Assembly (NCBI GenBank): GCA_040381555.1
Contig: JBEIHC010000117.1
Coordinates: 1 to 8,502 of the forward strand
Direction: 5' to 3'
Source of the DNA: CANHCC01 sp040381555
GTDB lineage: Bacteria > Bacteroidota > Bacteroidia > J057 > RFSG01
Length of the DNA: 8,502 bases
How positions within the stretch are numbered: position 1 is the stretch's first letter; every line of letters begins with the position of its first letter. Under the pieces are notes generated by a model, which saw only the letters and a list, made by a program, of their open reading frames with translations, searched no databases and was not told the origin of the DNA. A program made the position numbers and the translations under genes. Below, piece after piece: positions 1 through 6,681 of this stretch.

Positions 1-205
1 TATCCCTCAAGGACACCTTGGAAAATACTAAAACAATTAATTCTTTTTAAAACTTTAGAACCAATTCCCCTACCCTCTAATATCCCAATCTCACAAGGAC
101 GCCTTGAAAAAATTCATGTATAATCCCCTCATTTTCAAAACTTAAAAACCTCCCCCTCCTTCTCCAATATCCCAATCTCACAAGGACGCCTTGAAATATT
201 TCATA
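1..205. repeat. Degenerate ~87-bp tandem repeat with palindromic core
   Basis: Three units are visible. The core CAAGGACRCCTTG, an inverted repeat CAAGG-N3-CCTTG, occurs at 8-20, 94-106 and 181-193, so the spacing is 86 and 87 nt. Units two and three share an identical 31-nt block (79-109 and 166-196). The sequences between the cores are also related: TTTTTAAAACTTTAGAACC-like sequence near 44-62 matches ATTTTCAAAACTTAAAAACC near 131-150, each followed by a C/T-rich tract. This makes it a tandem repeat rather than a CRISPR-like array with unique spacers. The first unit starts at the window edge, so the array may continue to the left. Function is unknown; each core could form a short RNA or DNA hairpin. 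Confidence 0.75.
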
Positions 206-443
206 TGTATTTCCCTCCAATAACACCCCAAAATAACCCCTCCAATAAATTCTGCCCTATCCCAACCATTATCCTTTAACAACACTATCCTATTCTATCT
301 CTTTCCAACCAAAATAACAATTTCGTCTCCCTCCTGCTATTATGTAATATTTCAATTTTCTTACTATTTCTAGTCCTCTTAATCCTCCATAAATACCCAG
401 AACTTAAAAGTCAATCTCGCATAGAAATTAACAAACAAATTTA

Positions 444-461
444 TATTGGCCTGCGCCAATA
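444..461. other. Perfect 7-bp stem-loop / possible operator
   Basis: TATTGGC (444-450) and GCCAATA (455-461) are exact inverse complements separated by CTGC. No T-run follows on the + strand. Read on the - strand it is followed by a T-rich stretch, so it could act as a weak terminator for a leftward transcript, or be a protein-binding palindrome. There is no direct evidence for either role. Confidence 0.35.
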
Positions 462-562
462 ACTGTGGGTAATTAAATCTTAGAAATACCCTGTATAGTG
501 GTTATAAATCTTCTATTATGTTTATAAACAAGGTGATCCCCTCTCCCTACCCTCTCCAATGA

Positions 563-581
563 AGTGGGCTTCAAACCCACT
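563..581. other. 6-bp hairpin with 7-nt loop resembling a tRNA anticodon arm
   Basis: AGTGGG (563-568) pairs with CCCACT (576-581) around the loop CTTCAAA. The loop has the layout of a UCA anticodon loop, as in selenocysteine tRNA. The surrounding sequence has no acceptor stem, no GGTTCGA-type T arm and no long variable arm, so it is not called a tRNA. It is more likely a relic of a dispersed palindromic repeat or a chance hairpin. Confidence 0.35.
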
Positions 582-833
582 GGCTAAAGCAATTGTATCC
601 AGAATTTCATTAAACACAATAAATCGGAATTCTATTGATTTTGGGGGTCCCTGAAATATTTGCTATTCCGAAATTTGGGAAAATGGTCATGTCAAACCCA
701 CAAAAAACGGCGTAGAGCCTTTATATTCAATCCATAAGTCTTAATCTTCATTATCCCTTTCTTAAGCCCTAAACTTGGCTTTCTCCCAATTTTTCCGCAC
801 TTTTGAACACAGTATAGACGCACATTTAGCAAA

Positions 834-1241
834 ATGAATTATTGGTTGGTAAAACAAGAACCTGAAGCTTATTCTTGGAACGATTTGCTCAAAGACAAAA
901 AAACAGCCTGGACTGGCGTTCGTAACTTTCAGGCTAGAAATAACCTTAATGCTATGAAAAAAGGAGACTTGGTATTTTTTTATCATTCTGTCTCCGAAAA
1001 GCAAATTGTTGGATTGGCAAAAGTGGTCAAAAATGCATATCCTGACCCAACAGCAGATTCCCCTGGCTGGGTATGTGTCGATATTGCTCCAGATGCATCC
1101 CTTAAAAAAAAAATTAGCCTGGCTGAACTAAAATCAATTCCAGAATTGGCTGGTATGGCCTTAATTCGTCAATCAAGACTCTCAGTCACTCCCCTAACAA
1201 TCATTGAATTTGAACTGATTTCTAAATTGGGTGGACTTTAA
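834..1241 (+). CDS. EVE domain-containing protein (THYN1-like)
   Basis: This 135-residue protein is a stand-alone EVE domain of the PUA-like superfold, related to thymocyte nuclear protein 1. Visible family marks are the N-terminal YWLVKQEP (residues 3-10), YSWNDL, the WTGVRNFQARN block (26-36), KKGDLVFFYHS (42-52), the AYPDPTA segment (68-74) and RQSRLSVTPLT near 112-122. Length matches the family and the ATG start gives the canonical MNYWLVK beginning. EVE domains in other proteins bind modified bases such as 5-methylcytosine derivatives; the ligand here is unknown. The gene ends 2 nt before pyrR, so the two are almost certainly co-transcribed and perhaps translationally coupled. A run of ten A (1104-1113) encodes three lysines (91-93) and could allow polymerase slippage. 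Family assignment is firm, cellular role is not. Confidence 0.93.
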   Translation: MNYWLVKQEPEAYSWNDLLKDKKTAWTGVRNFQARNNLNAMKKGDLVFFYHSVSEKQIVGLAKVVKNAYPDPTADSPGWVCVDIAPDASLKKKISLAELKSIPELAGMALIRQSRLSVTPLTIIEFELISKLGGL

Positions 1242-1243
1242 CC

Positions 1244-1792
1244 ATGGAAAGAAGGGAACTATTAGATACCTCGAAATTGTCATTGACCTTGAATCGTTTA
1301 TGCTCTCAATTGGAAGAAACTTATGGGAATTTTGATAATACTGTAATCTTAGGCCTTCAACCTAGAGGAGTCAGATTTGCCAAGCGAATTCACAATCTCC
1401 TTCAAAATTTACATCCAACCATTGAAATCCCTTTCGGTGAATTAGATGTTACTTTCTTCAGAGATGATTTTAGAAGAAATGAAGCGCCTCTCGTAGCCAG
1501 TGAAAATAGAATCAACTTCTTACTCGAAAAGAAAAGAGTAATCCTCGCCGACGATGTACTCTATACAGGTAGAACAATAAGAGCGGCCATGGATGCCATG
1601 CTCTCGTTTGGAAGACCAGCCGAAGTCCGATTGCTTATACTCGTGGATAGAAGCAGGAAAAGAGAACTTCCTGTTCAAGCTGACTTTGCTGGAATAAAAG
1701 TGGATACACTCGACAATGAAAAGGTTCTCGTAGAATGGGCAGAACAATTTGGCAGGGATTCTATCAGAATTGAAAATCGAACCACAAAATAA
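1244..1792 (+). CDS. pyrR: PyrR: pyrimidine regulator / uracil phosphoribosyltransferase
   Basis: This 182-residue type I phosphoribosyltransferase-fold protein has the usual PyrR length. The PRPP-binding loop VILADDVLYTGRT (residues 99-111) is textbook, with the paired Asp 103-104. Other family blocks are LGLQPRG (36-42), LDVTFFRDD (67-75) and LVDRSRKRELP (133-143). The family converts uracil plus PRPP to UMP and, in Bacillus, binds UMP and an mRNA hairpin to attenuate the pyr operon. Position directly before pyrB fits a pyrimidine role. I find no sequence resembling the Bacillus PyrR binding loop with a terminator around this operon, so whether it works here by attenuation, by another mechanism, or only as an enzyme cannot be told. 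The ATG lies 2 nt after the EVE stop and gives a normal N-terminus. Confidence 0.95.
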   Translation: MERRELLDTSKLSLTLNRLCSQLEETYGNFDNTVILGLQPRGVRFAKRIHNLLQNLHPTIEIPFGELDVTFFRDDFRRNEAPLVASENRINFLLEKKRVILADDVLYTGRTIRAAMDAMLSFGRPAEVRLLILVDRSRKRELPVQADFAGIKVDTLDNEKVLVEWAEQFGRDSIRIENRTTK

Positions 1793-1795
1793 GGA
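1791..1795 (+). promoter_or_regulatory. Ribosome binding site of pyrB, overlapping the pyrR stop
   Basis: AAGGA lies 4 nt before the ATG at 1800 and overlaps the last two bases of the pyrR stop codon. It supports ATG 1800 as the pyrB start rather than an in-frame TTG at 1749, which would lie inside pyrR and add 17 residues with no family counterpart. The arrangement suggests translational coupling. Confidence 0.55.
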
Positions 1796-1799
1796 CAGA

Positions 1800-2735
1800 A
1801 TGAAAGGTAGATTATCCGTAAAACATCTCCTCGGAATCAAAGATCTGTCATCAGAAGATCTCGAGTTGATTTTTAAAACTGCAGATAACTTCAAAAGTAT
1901 CCTCAATGCCCCTATTAAAAAGGTCCCCTCTCTAAGAGATATTACCATCGTTAACCTGTTTTTTGAAAATTCAACGCGTACCAGAGTCTCGTTTGAACTG
2001 GCAGAAAAAAGATTATCCGCTGATGTTATAAATTTCTCCTCTTCTTCTAGCAGCGTTTCAAAAGGAGAAACTTTGTTGGACACAGTTAATAATCTGCTAG
2101 CAATGAAAGTGGACATGGTAGTCATGCGACACCCGGCCCCTGGAGCTTGTCAATTCCTGAGCAAACATATTCCTGCTATACTCGTAAATGCCGGAGATGG
2201 TACACATGAGCACCCTACACAAGCCCTTTTGGACGCCTTCACGCTAAGGCATTATTGGAATGGACAATTGGAAGGAAAAAAAATTGCTATTGTTGGAGAT
2301 ATCAGACATAGTAGAGTAGCATTCTCCGATTTATTGCTCTTTAAAAAATTAGGTGCATCCGTAAGAGTCTGTGGACCCGGAACTTTAATTCCACCTGATA
2401 TGCAATCCACAGGATGCGAGGTTTCCTATGATCTGGACGATACCTTGGATTGGTGCGATGCTGTTATTATGTTGAGAATCCAATTAGAAAGACAGGAAAC
2501 TGCCTATATCCCTTCCTTAAGAGATTATTCTATCGGATACAGTCTAACTCTAGATAGATTAAATAAATTGGGAAAATCAATTCCAATCTTACACCCAGGC
2601 CCCATAAACAGAGGAGTTGAAATAACTTCTGAAGTAGCAGATTCGTCCCAATCTCTCATATTAAATCAGGTTGAAAATGGAGTAGCCATCCGTATGGCAG
2701 TACTATATTTACTGGCGGGTGTACCAGGCTCCTGA
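1800..2735 (+). CDS. pyrB: Aspartate carbamoyltransferase catalytic subunit
   Basis: This 311-residue enzyme condenses carbamoyl phosphate with L-aspartate to N-carbamoyl-aspartate, the second step of de novo UMP synthesis, in the cytoplasm. Starting from ATG 1800 the length fits the family. The carbamoyl-phosphate motif FFENSTRTRVSFE is at residues 54-66, the mobile SKGE loop at 87-90, MRHP at 109-112 and DGTHEHPTQALLD at 133-145. The aspartate-domain motifs GDIRHSRVAFS (166-176), LRIQLER (225-231) and HPGPINRGVE (265-274) follow, and NQVENGVAIRMAVLY is near the C-terminus. All expected active-site residues appear present. No pyrI regulatory chain is next to it, in line with unregulated or PyrR-linked systems. 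It follows pyrR by 7 nt. Other pyrimidine genes (carA/B, pyrC, pyrD) are not in the window. Confidence 0.97.
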   Translation: MKGRLSVKHLLGIKDLSSEDLELIFKTADNFKSILNAPIKKVPSLRDITIVNLFFENSTRTRVSFELAEKRLSADVINFSSSSSSVSKGETLLDTVNNLLAMKVDMVVMRHPAPGACQFLSKHIPAILVNAGDGTHEHPTQALLDAFTLRHYWNGQLEGKKIAIVGDIRHSRVAFSDLLLFKKLGASVRVCGPGTLIPPDMQSTGCEVSYDLDDTLDWCDAVIMLRIQLERQETAYIPSLRDYSIGYSLTLDRLNKLGKSIPILHPGPINRGVEITSEVADSSQSLILNQVENGVAIRMAVLYLLAGVPGS

Positions 2736-2881
2736 CTTTTACGGTAGTTTTGGCTATCTTGATTTACCTCATGTAATCAAATCTAGAAAATAGTAAACAA
2801 ACTACAACCATTTAAATTTCCTCAATAAATTTCTGCAAAACACGCAAAAATAAAATTGAACCAATCCCCGAATCCTAAGCC
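2736..2881 (+). promoter_or_regulatory. Gap between operons: candidate promoter and weak hairpin
   Basis: TAGTTTTG at 2745-2752 matches the Bacteroidota -7 consensus TAnnTTTG exactly, but no clear TTG is found at the expected -33 spacing. An AT-rich stem TTGATTTAC (2759-2767) with GTAATCAA (2773-2780) has one bulged base and no following T-run, so as a terminator of pyrB it is weak. The gap length, compared with the 2 and 7 nt gaps before it, is the main reason to think a new transcription unit starts here. Confidence 0.3.
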
Positions 2882-4621
2882 ATGAAAAATATCCCTAAGG
2901 CAAAAAAAACAAATCCTCCTCAATCAAATTTAATAAATTATCTAATTATTGCGCTCCTTGCAATAATTACTTACCTGGCCTTCCAACCCGCACTTAAAAA
3001 TGATTTCACCAATTGGGATGATGATAAATATGTTTATGAAAATCCGATTCTGAAAAAAGAAAAATCCCAAGCAGTAATCGAATCATTTTCTAAACCCTAC
3101 TACCTACTCTACACTCCCCTAACCCTGCTCAGTTATGGCTTCAACTATTGGTATCAGGGACCAGAAGCAAAACACTTTATTCTAACGAATATACTCCTCC
3201 ATATCCTCAATAGTTTACTAGTAATGATTTTAGTCTGGATCATGACGCGTTCAACCATTGCAGGAATTGCAGCAGGAATCTTCTTTGCCCTCCATCCTAT
3301 GCATGTGGAAAGTGTTGGCTGGATTTCTGAAAGAAAAGATGTACTCTACACTCTATTCTTTTTTACAGGAATGATAACCTGGTTAAAATATCAACAAAAT
3401 AAATCCAGTGTCTGGTATGCCTGTACTTTTATAGCCTTCATTGCTTCCTGCTTATCTAAACCATCCGCAGTCATTTTTCCGGTAATTCTAATTCTACTGG
3501 ATTTATGGCATCAGATGAAAGAAAATAAACCAATCAAATTAGTTAATTTCCTACTATACCAACAGTTCAATAAAATCCCCTTCCTATTAGTCAGTTTAAT
3601 TTTTGGATGGATATTATTGTTCGGGGTAGAAACTCAGGGAGGTCAAATGCATAACGAAGGATTTTCCAGTCATTCCTTTGGCCTATTCGAAAATATCTTA
3701 ATCGCCATTTATAGTTTTGTTTGGTATCCCATCAAAGCTTTGTGGCCAATGGATCTTTGCGCATTTTATGCCTATCCATCTAATTCAGAACCCTTACCTT
3801 GGTACATAATGATGAGTCCTTTGGCATTCATTTTATTTGCTGCGATTACATTTATTGCCTGGAAGAAAAAACAAGCAACGCTCTTATTCTCCTGCTTGTT
3901 TTTTATCGTATCCATATTTTTATTTATTAAAGTACTCACCACAGTCGGAGCAATAACCTACGACCGCTATTTCTATGTAGCCTCATTTGGCTTTTGTTTA
4001 TTATTCGGTGTAGGAATCCAATACTTGCATCAATCTAAGACTCTTCGAATACTAGGTTTTATTATTTTGGCAGGTGCCTCAACCTTTTGGTTCTGGAAAA
4101 CACAAAACCAACTAAAAATATGGGAGAATAGTTTTACCCTTACCGGAAACATGTTAAAATATTATCCGAAACATCTTCCGTTTGCCTATAACAATAGAGG
4201 ACTTTGGCTCAATGAACAAAAAAGACTTCCTGAAGCAGTTGAAAATTTCAAGAATGCAATTCTCCTAGACCCCAATTCCCCCAACGCTTGGCTGAATGCA
4301 GGCAAAAGCTTTGGAGAAATGGGAAAACCAGATAGTGCCATACTTTACTTGGAAAACTGTCTCAAAAGATCTGAAGGAGACAGTAAAGTGTATAATAACC
4401 TAGGCAATGCCTATGGACTGCTCGGGAACTTCCCCAAAGCCCTACAAAACTTCGAAAAGGCTATTGCCTTAGACCCCGACAATGCTAATGCCCTATACAA
4501 TCTAGCCGTTACTTATGGAATTCAGGGAGATACCCTAAAAGCGGATTCCATTCTCCGAATTTCAGCACAAAAAGGAAATGAGGGTGCACGCAATTCCCTA
4601 AATGCCCGTGGAAAACTTTAA
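2882..4621 (+). CDS. TMTC-like GT-C membrane protein with 4 TPR units
   Basis: This 579-residue protein has roughly ten to twelve hydrophobic segments over residues 17-406, then four contiguous 34-residue TPR units (432-465, 466-499, 500-533, 534-567). After the first membrane segment comes NWDDDKYVYENP (44-55), the position where GT-C glycosyltransferases carry their catalytic acidic pair in an extracytoplasmic loop. Further conserved blocks are KHFILTNILLHILN (97-110), HPMHVESVGWISERKDVLY (138-156) and TYDRYFYVASFG (359-370). This layout matches eukaryotic TMTC proteins, which act in protein O-mannosylation, and their bacterial relatives. By family logic it would move a sugar from a polyprenyl carrier to an acceptor outside the membrane, with TPRs choosing the partner; donor and acceptor are unknown. 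It is paralogous to the next gene, 41 nt downstream, with which it probably forms a unit. Confidence 0.8.
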   Translation: MKNIPKAKKTNPPQSNLINYLIIALLAIITYLAFQPALKNDFTNWDDDKYVYENPILKKEKSQAVIESFSKPYYLLYTPLTLLSYGFNYWYQGPEAKHFILTNILLHILNSLLVMILVWIMTRSTIAGIAAGIFFALHPMHVESVGWISERKDVLYTLFFFTGMITWLKYQQNKSSVWYACTFIAFIASCLSKPSAVIFPVILILLDLWHQMKENKPIKLVNFLLYQQFNKIPFLLVSLIFGWILLFGVETQGGQMHNEGFSSHSFGLFENILIAIYSFVWYPIKALWPMDLCAFYAYPSNSEPLPWYIMMSPLAFILFAAITFIAWKKKQATLLFSCLFFIVSIFLFIKVLTTVGAITYDRYFYVASFGFCLLFGVGIQYLHQSKTLRILGFIILAGASTFWFWKTQNQLKIWENSFTLTGNMLKYYPKHLPFAYNNRGLWLNEQKRLPEAVENFKNAILLDPNSPNAWLNAGKSFGEMGKPDSAILYLENCLKRSEGDSKVYNNLGNAYGLLGNFPKALQNFEKAIALDPDNANALYNLAVTYGIQGDTLKADSILRISAQKGNEGARNSLNARGKL

Positions 4622-4662
4622 ATTTTCATTTGGTCTAACTCCTATCTTTACCCTGTACTTTT

Positions 4663-6681
4663 ATGGTAAAGAAAAAATCAGCAGGGTCTAAAAGTCAAGA
4701 CTCAAAAATTTATTTTGCCTCCGCAGGAATAATACTTGCAGGACTGCTGGCCTATTACCCCTCTCTACTCAATGGTTTTGTCACTTGGGATGATGATGTT
4801 TATGTACTAAACAACCCCCTAATCAGAGACCTATCCTTTGCCACCCTTAAGTCAATTTTTTCAGAGTTTCTATGGGGAAATTATCATCCACTTACCGTAC
4901 TCTCCCTGAACTTAGATTATCAGTTTTGGAAATTAGATCCTTGGGGCTATCACTTAACCAATATCCTTTTTCACTGCGCCAATTCCTTACTCCTAGCTTG
5001 GATTGTTTATCAATTCCCTGAACCATACAGCTCAGATACTGTAAAAAAACAGGAGAGATTTATTCCCGCAATAATCGCCGGTTTGTTGTTTGGGCTCCAT
5101 CCGCTGCATGTAGAAAGTGTTACCTGGATATCAGAACGAAAAGATGTACTCTATACCTTCTTTCTACTTTGGGCTTTCATTTTTTGGGAAAAAAGCCTAA
5201 AATCAAATAGCTCAAAACATCACTGGATTGCTCTTTTATTTTTCTTAGCATCCAGTCTCTCTAAAGGGATGGCACTGATATTCCCCCTTATTCTAATAGG
5301 ACTGGATTGGTATCGAAATGGAAAAATCGAATTAAAAGATTTCATTTCTAAATGGGCATTTTGGATAATTTCTCTAAGCTTAGGAATCGTGGCAATTATG
5401 GCGCAACAATCAGTGGGTGCCATTCGGGAAGATGCAGGATATTCCATTATCGATAATCTTTTTGTCGCATTATATAGCTTGTGTTGGTATTTGTGGAAAA
5501 TGATTGTCCCTCTGAATCTTTCCGCCTTTTACCCCTATCCCAAAAAAGCAGCTGGGGAAGCTCTCCCCATACTATTTTACTTGGCACCACTTATATTAGT
5601 AGGAATTTCATGGGGAGTCTGGTATCTCCGGAAGAAACATGCTGAATTTCTCTTTGGATGGATTTGGTATTTAGCATCCATGATTATGGTCGTGAAATTG
5701 GTTCCCCTATCGGAAGCCATGACTGCCGATCGCTATTTTTATTTATCCTCCGCTGGTATCTTTATAGCAATTGGAATCTTCTTCGGAAGAAATATTCAAG
5801 CTAGTAAACTTTTTTACATTCCGATAGGAATTTCCCTCGTATGGGCAGGAATAACCCGAGAACAAACCAAAATATGGAAAGATGATCTCTCCCTTTTTGG
5901 GGATATGATTGCCCAATATCCAGAATTATCTTTAGCTTATAATAACCGTGGAAAATATTTATTTCAAGCAGGTAAAAAAGACGAGGCCATAAAAGACTTT
6001 ATTAAATCTGCCGAGTTAGATCCTGATAATGAATCCGCACAAAACAATGTCGGTTTTATCCTATTAGAAAAGAATAGAATTCCAGAAGCATTAACCTACT
6101 TTAAAAAAGCCGTTGAAATTCATCCTGAATTTGCCGATGGATTCTATAATCTAGGGAACGCCTATGCTCGGCAAAATGATTATCCCAAAGCAATTATGGC
6201 CTATCAAAAATCCATTAATATTCAGGCCGCTAATCCCGGGGTATGGAATAATTTAGGTAATGTATTTAAGGAATATGGAAAAATAGATAGTGCCACTTAT
6301 GCCTACCAGAAATCCTTAGAATTAGACCCTAATGGGAAAAATGCATTAACAGGTATTGGGGAGGTAGAAGAGAAAAAGGGAAATATAGAAATTGCCCGTA
6401 GTTGGTATAAAAAGGCTGCGGACAGAAACCCCCAAGATGCAGATTTAGCCAATAGGATGGGCATTTCATTTGCCAAAGAAGGGAATTATCCAGAAGCCAT
6501 TATTTGGTTCAAGAAAGCGGCAGAGGCCAATGCAAAAGAAGTGGCAACTTGGCAAAATCTCGCCATGGCTTATGAAAGAACCGGGCAAATTCCAGATGCC
6601 ATAAAAGCTTATCAAGAAGCAGCAAGGTTGGGCTCTCAAGGTGCACAAGAAACATTAACTCGTAATAATGTATCATGGTAA
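4663..6681 (+). CDS. TMTC-like GT-C membrane protein with 7 TPR units
   Basis: This 672-residue paralogue of the preceding gene has the same plan: a basic N-terminus, a multi-spanning region to about residue 396, then seven gapless 34-residue TPR units from 423 to 660. The proposed catalytic loop reads TWDDDVYVLNNP (41-52). It is followed by GNYHPLTVLSLNLDY (72-86), YHLTNILFHCANSLL (96-110), HPLHVESVTWISERKDVLY (146-164) and TADRYFYLSSAG (354-365). The block around HPxHVESVxWISERKDVLY is nearly identical in both proteins, also at DNA level, while the C-terminus has three more TPR units. The shared family suggests an extracytoplasmic glycosyltransferase; the different TPR number suggests different acceptors. 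Its stop overlaps the start of the LysM gene by 7 nt. Enzyme activity is inferred; a purely structural TPR membrane protein is the alternative. Confidence 0.8.
   Translation: MVKKKSAGSKSQDSKIYFASAGIILAGLLAYYPSLLNGFVTWDDDVYVLNNPLIRDLSFATLKSIFSEFLWGNYHPLTVLSLNLDYQFWKLDPWGYHLTNILFHCANSLLLAWIVYQFPEPYSSDTVKKQERFIPAIIAGLLFGLHPLHVESVTWISERKDVLYTFFLLWAFIFWEKSLKSNSSKHHWIALLFFLASSLSKGMALIFPLILIGLDWYRNGKIELKDFISKWAFWIISLSLGIVAIMAQQSVGAIREDAGYSIIDNLFVALYSLCWYLWKMIVPLNLSAFYPYPKKAAGEALPILFYLAPLILVGISWGVWYLRKKHAEFLFGWIWYLASMIMVVKLVPLSEAMTADRYFYLSSAGIFIAIGIFFGRNIQASKLFYIPIGISLVWAGITREQTKIWKDDLSLFGDMIAQYPELSLAYNNRGKYLFQAGKKDEAIKDFIKSAELDPDNESAQNNVGFILLEKNRIPEALTYFKKAVEIHPEFADGFYNLGNAYARQNDYPKAIMAYQKSINIQAANPGVWNNLGNVFKEYGKIDSATYAYQKSLELDPNGKNALTGIGEVEEKKGNIEIARSWYKKAADRNPQDADLANRMGISFAKEGNYPEAIIWFKKAAEANAKEVATWQNLAMAYERTGQIPDAIKAYQEAARLGSQGAQETLTRNNVSW

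Larger units (their letters stand above)
206..833. other. Long AT-rich intergenic region without a gene
   Basis: No open frame of believable length or coding character is seen here on either strand. From about 206 to 410 the + strand is made almost entirely of A, T and C, with only a few G per 60 bases. Further right the composition becomes more balanced. Two small hairpins (444-461 and 563-581) and a perfect 10-bp palindrome GTTTATAAAC (520-529) lie inside. The C/T tract near 537-559 shares CCTACCCTCT with the repeat region (69-78 and 547-556), so it may be a repeat fragment. The promoter of the downstream EVE-pyrR-pyrB unit should be within the last 200-300 bases, but I cannot place it with confidence. 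Confidence 0.6.

Noticed and set aside
1..205. Possible CRISPR array from the repeated 31-nt block
   Set aside because: Only two to three copies, spacing of about 56 nt between blocks, and the intervening sequences resemble each other, so it is a tandem repeat, not repeats with unique spacers.
550..640. Possible tRNA-Sec gene
   Set aside because: Only the anticodon-like arm is present; acceptor stem, D arm, long variable arm and T arm cannot be found.
770..777. TAAACTTG as a -7 promoter box for the EVE-pyrR-pyrB unit
   Set aside because: One mismatch to TAnnTTTG and no TTG at the proper upstream distance; not distinguishable from chance.
1749..1799. Upstream TTG start of pyrB
   Set aside because: It lies inside pyrR, adds 17 residues without a family counterpart, and ATG 1800 has an AAGGA site and gives normal PyrB length.
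1520..2125. Long open frame on the - strand across pyrR and pyrB
   Set aside because: It is antisense to two well-conserved genes, has no recognisable family features, and is a by-product of their codon use.
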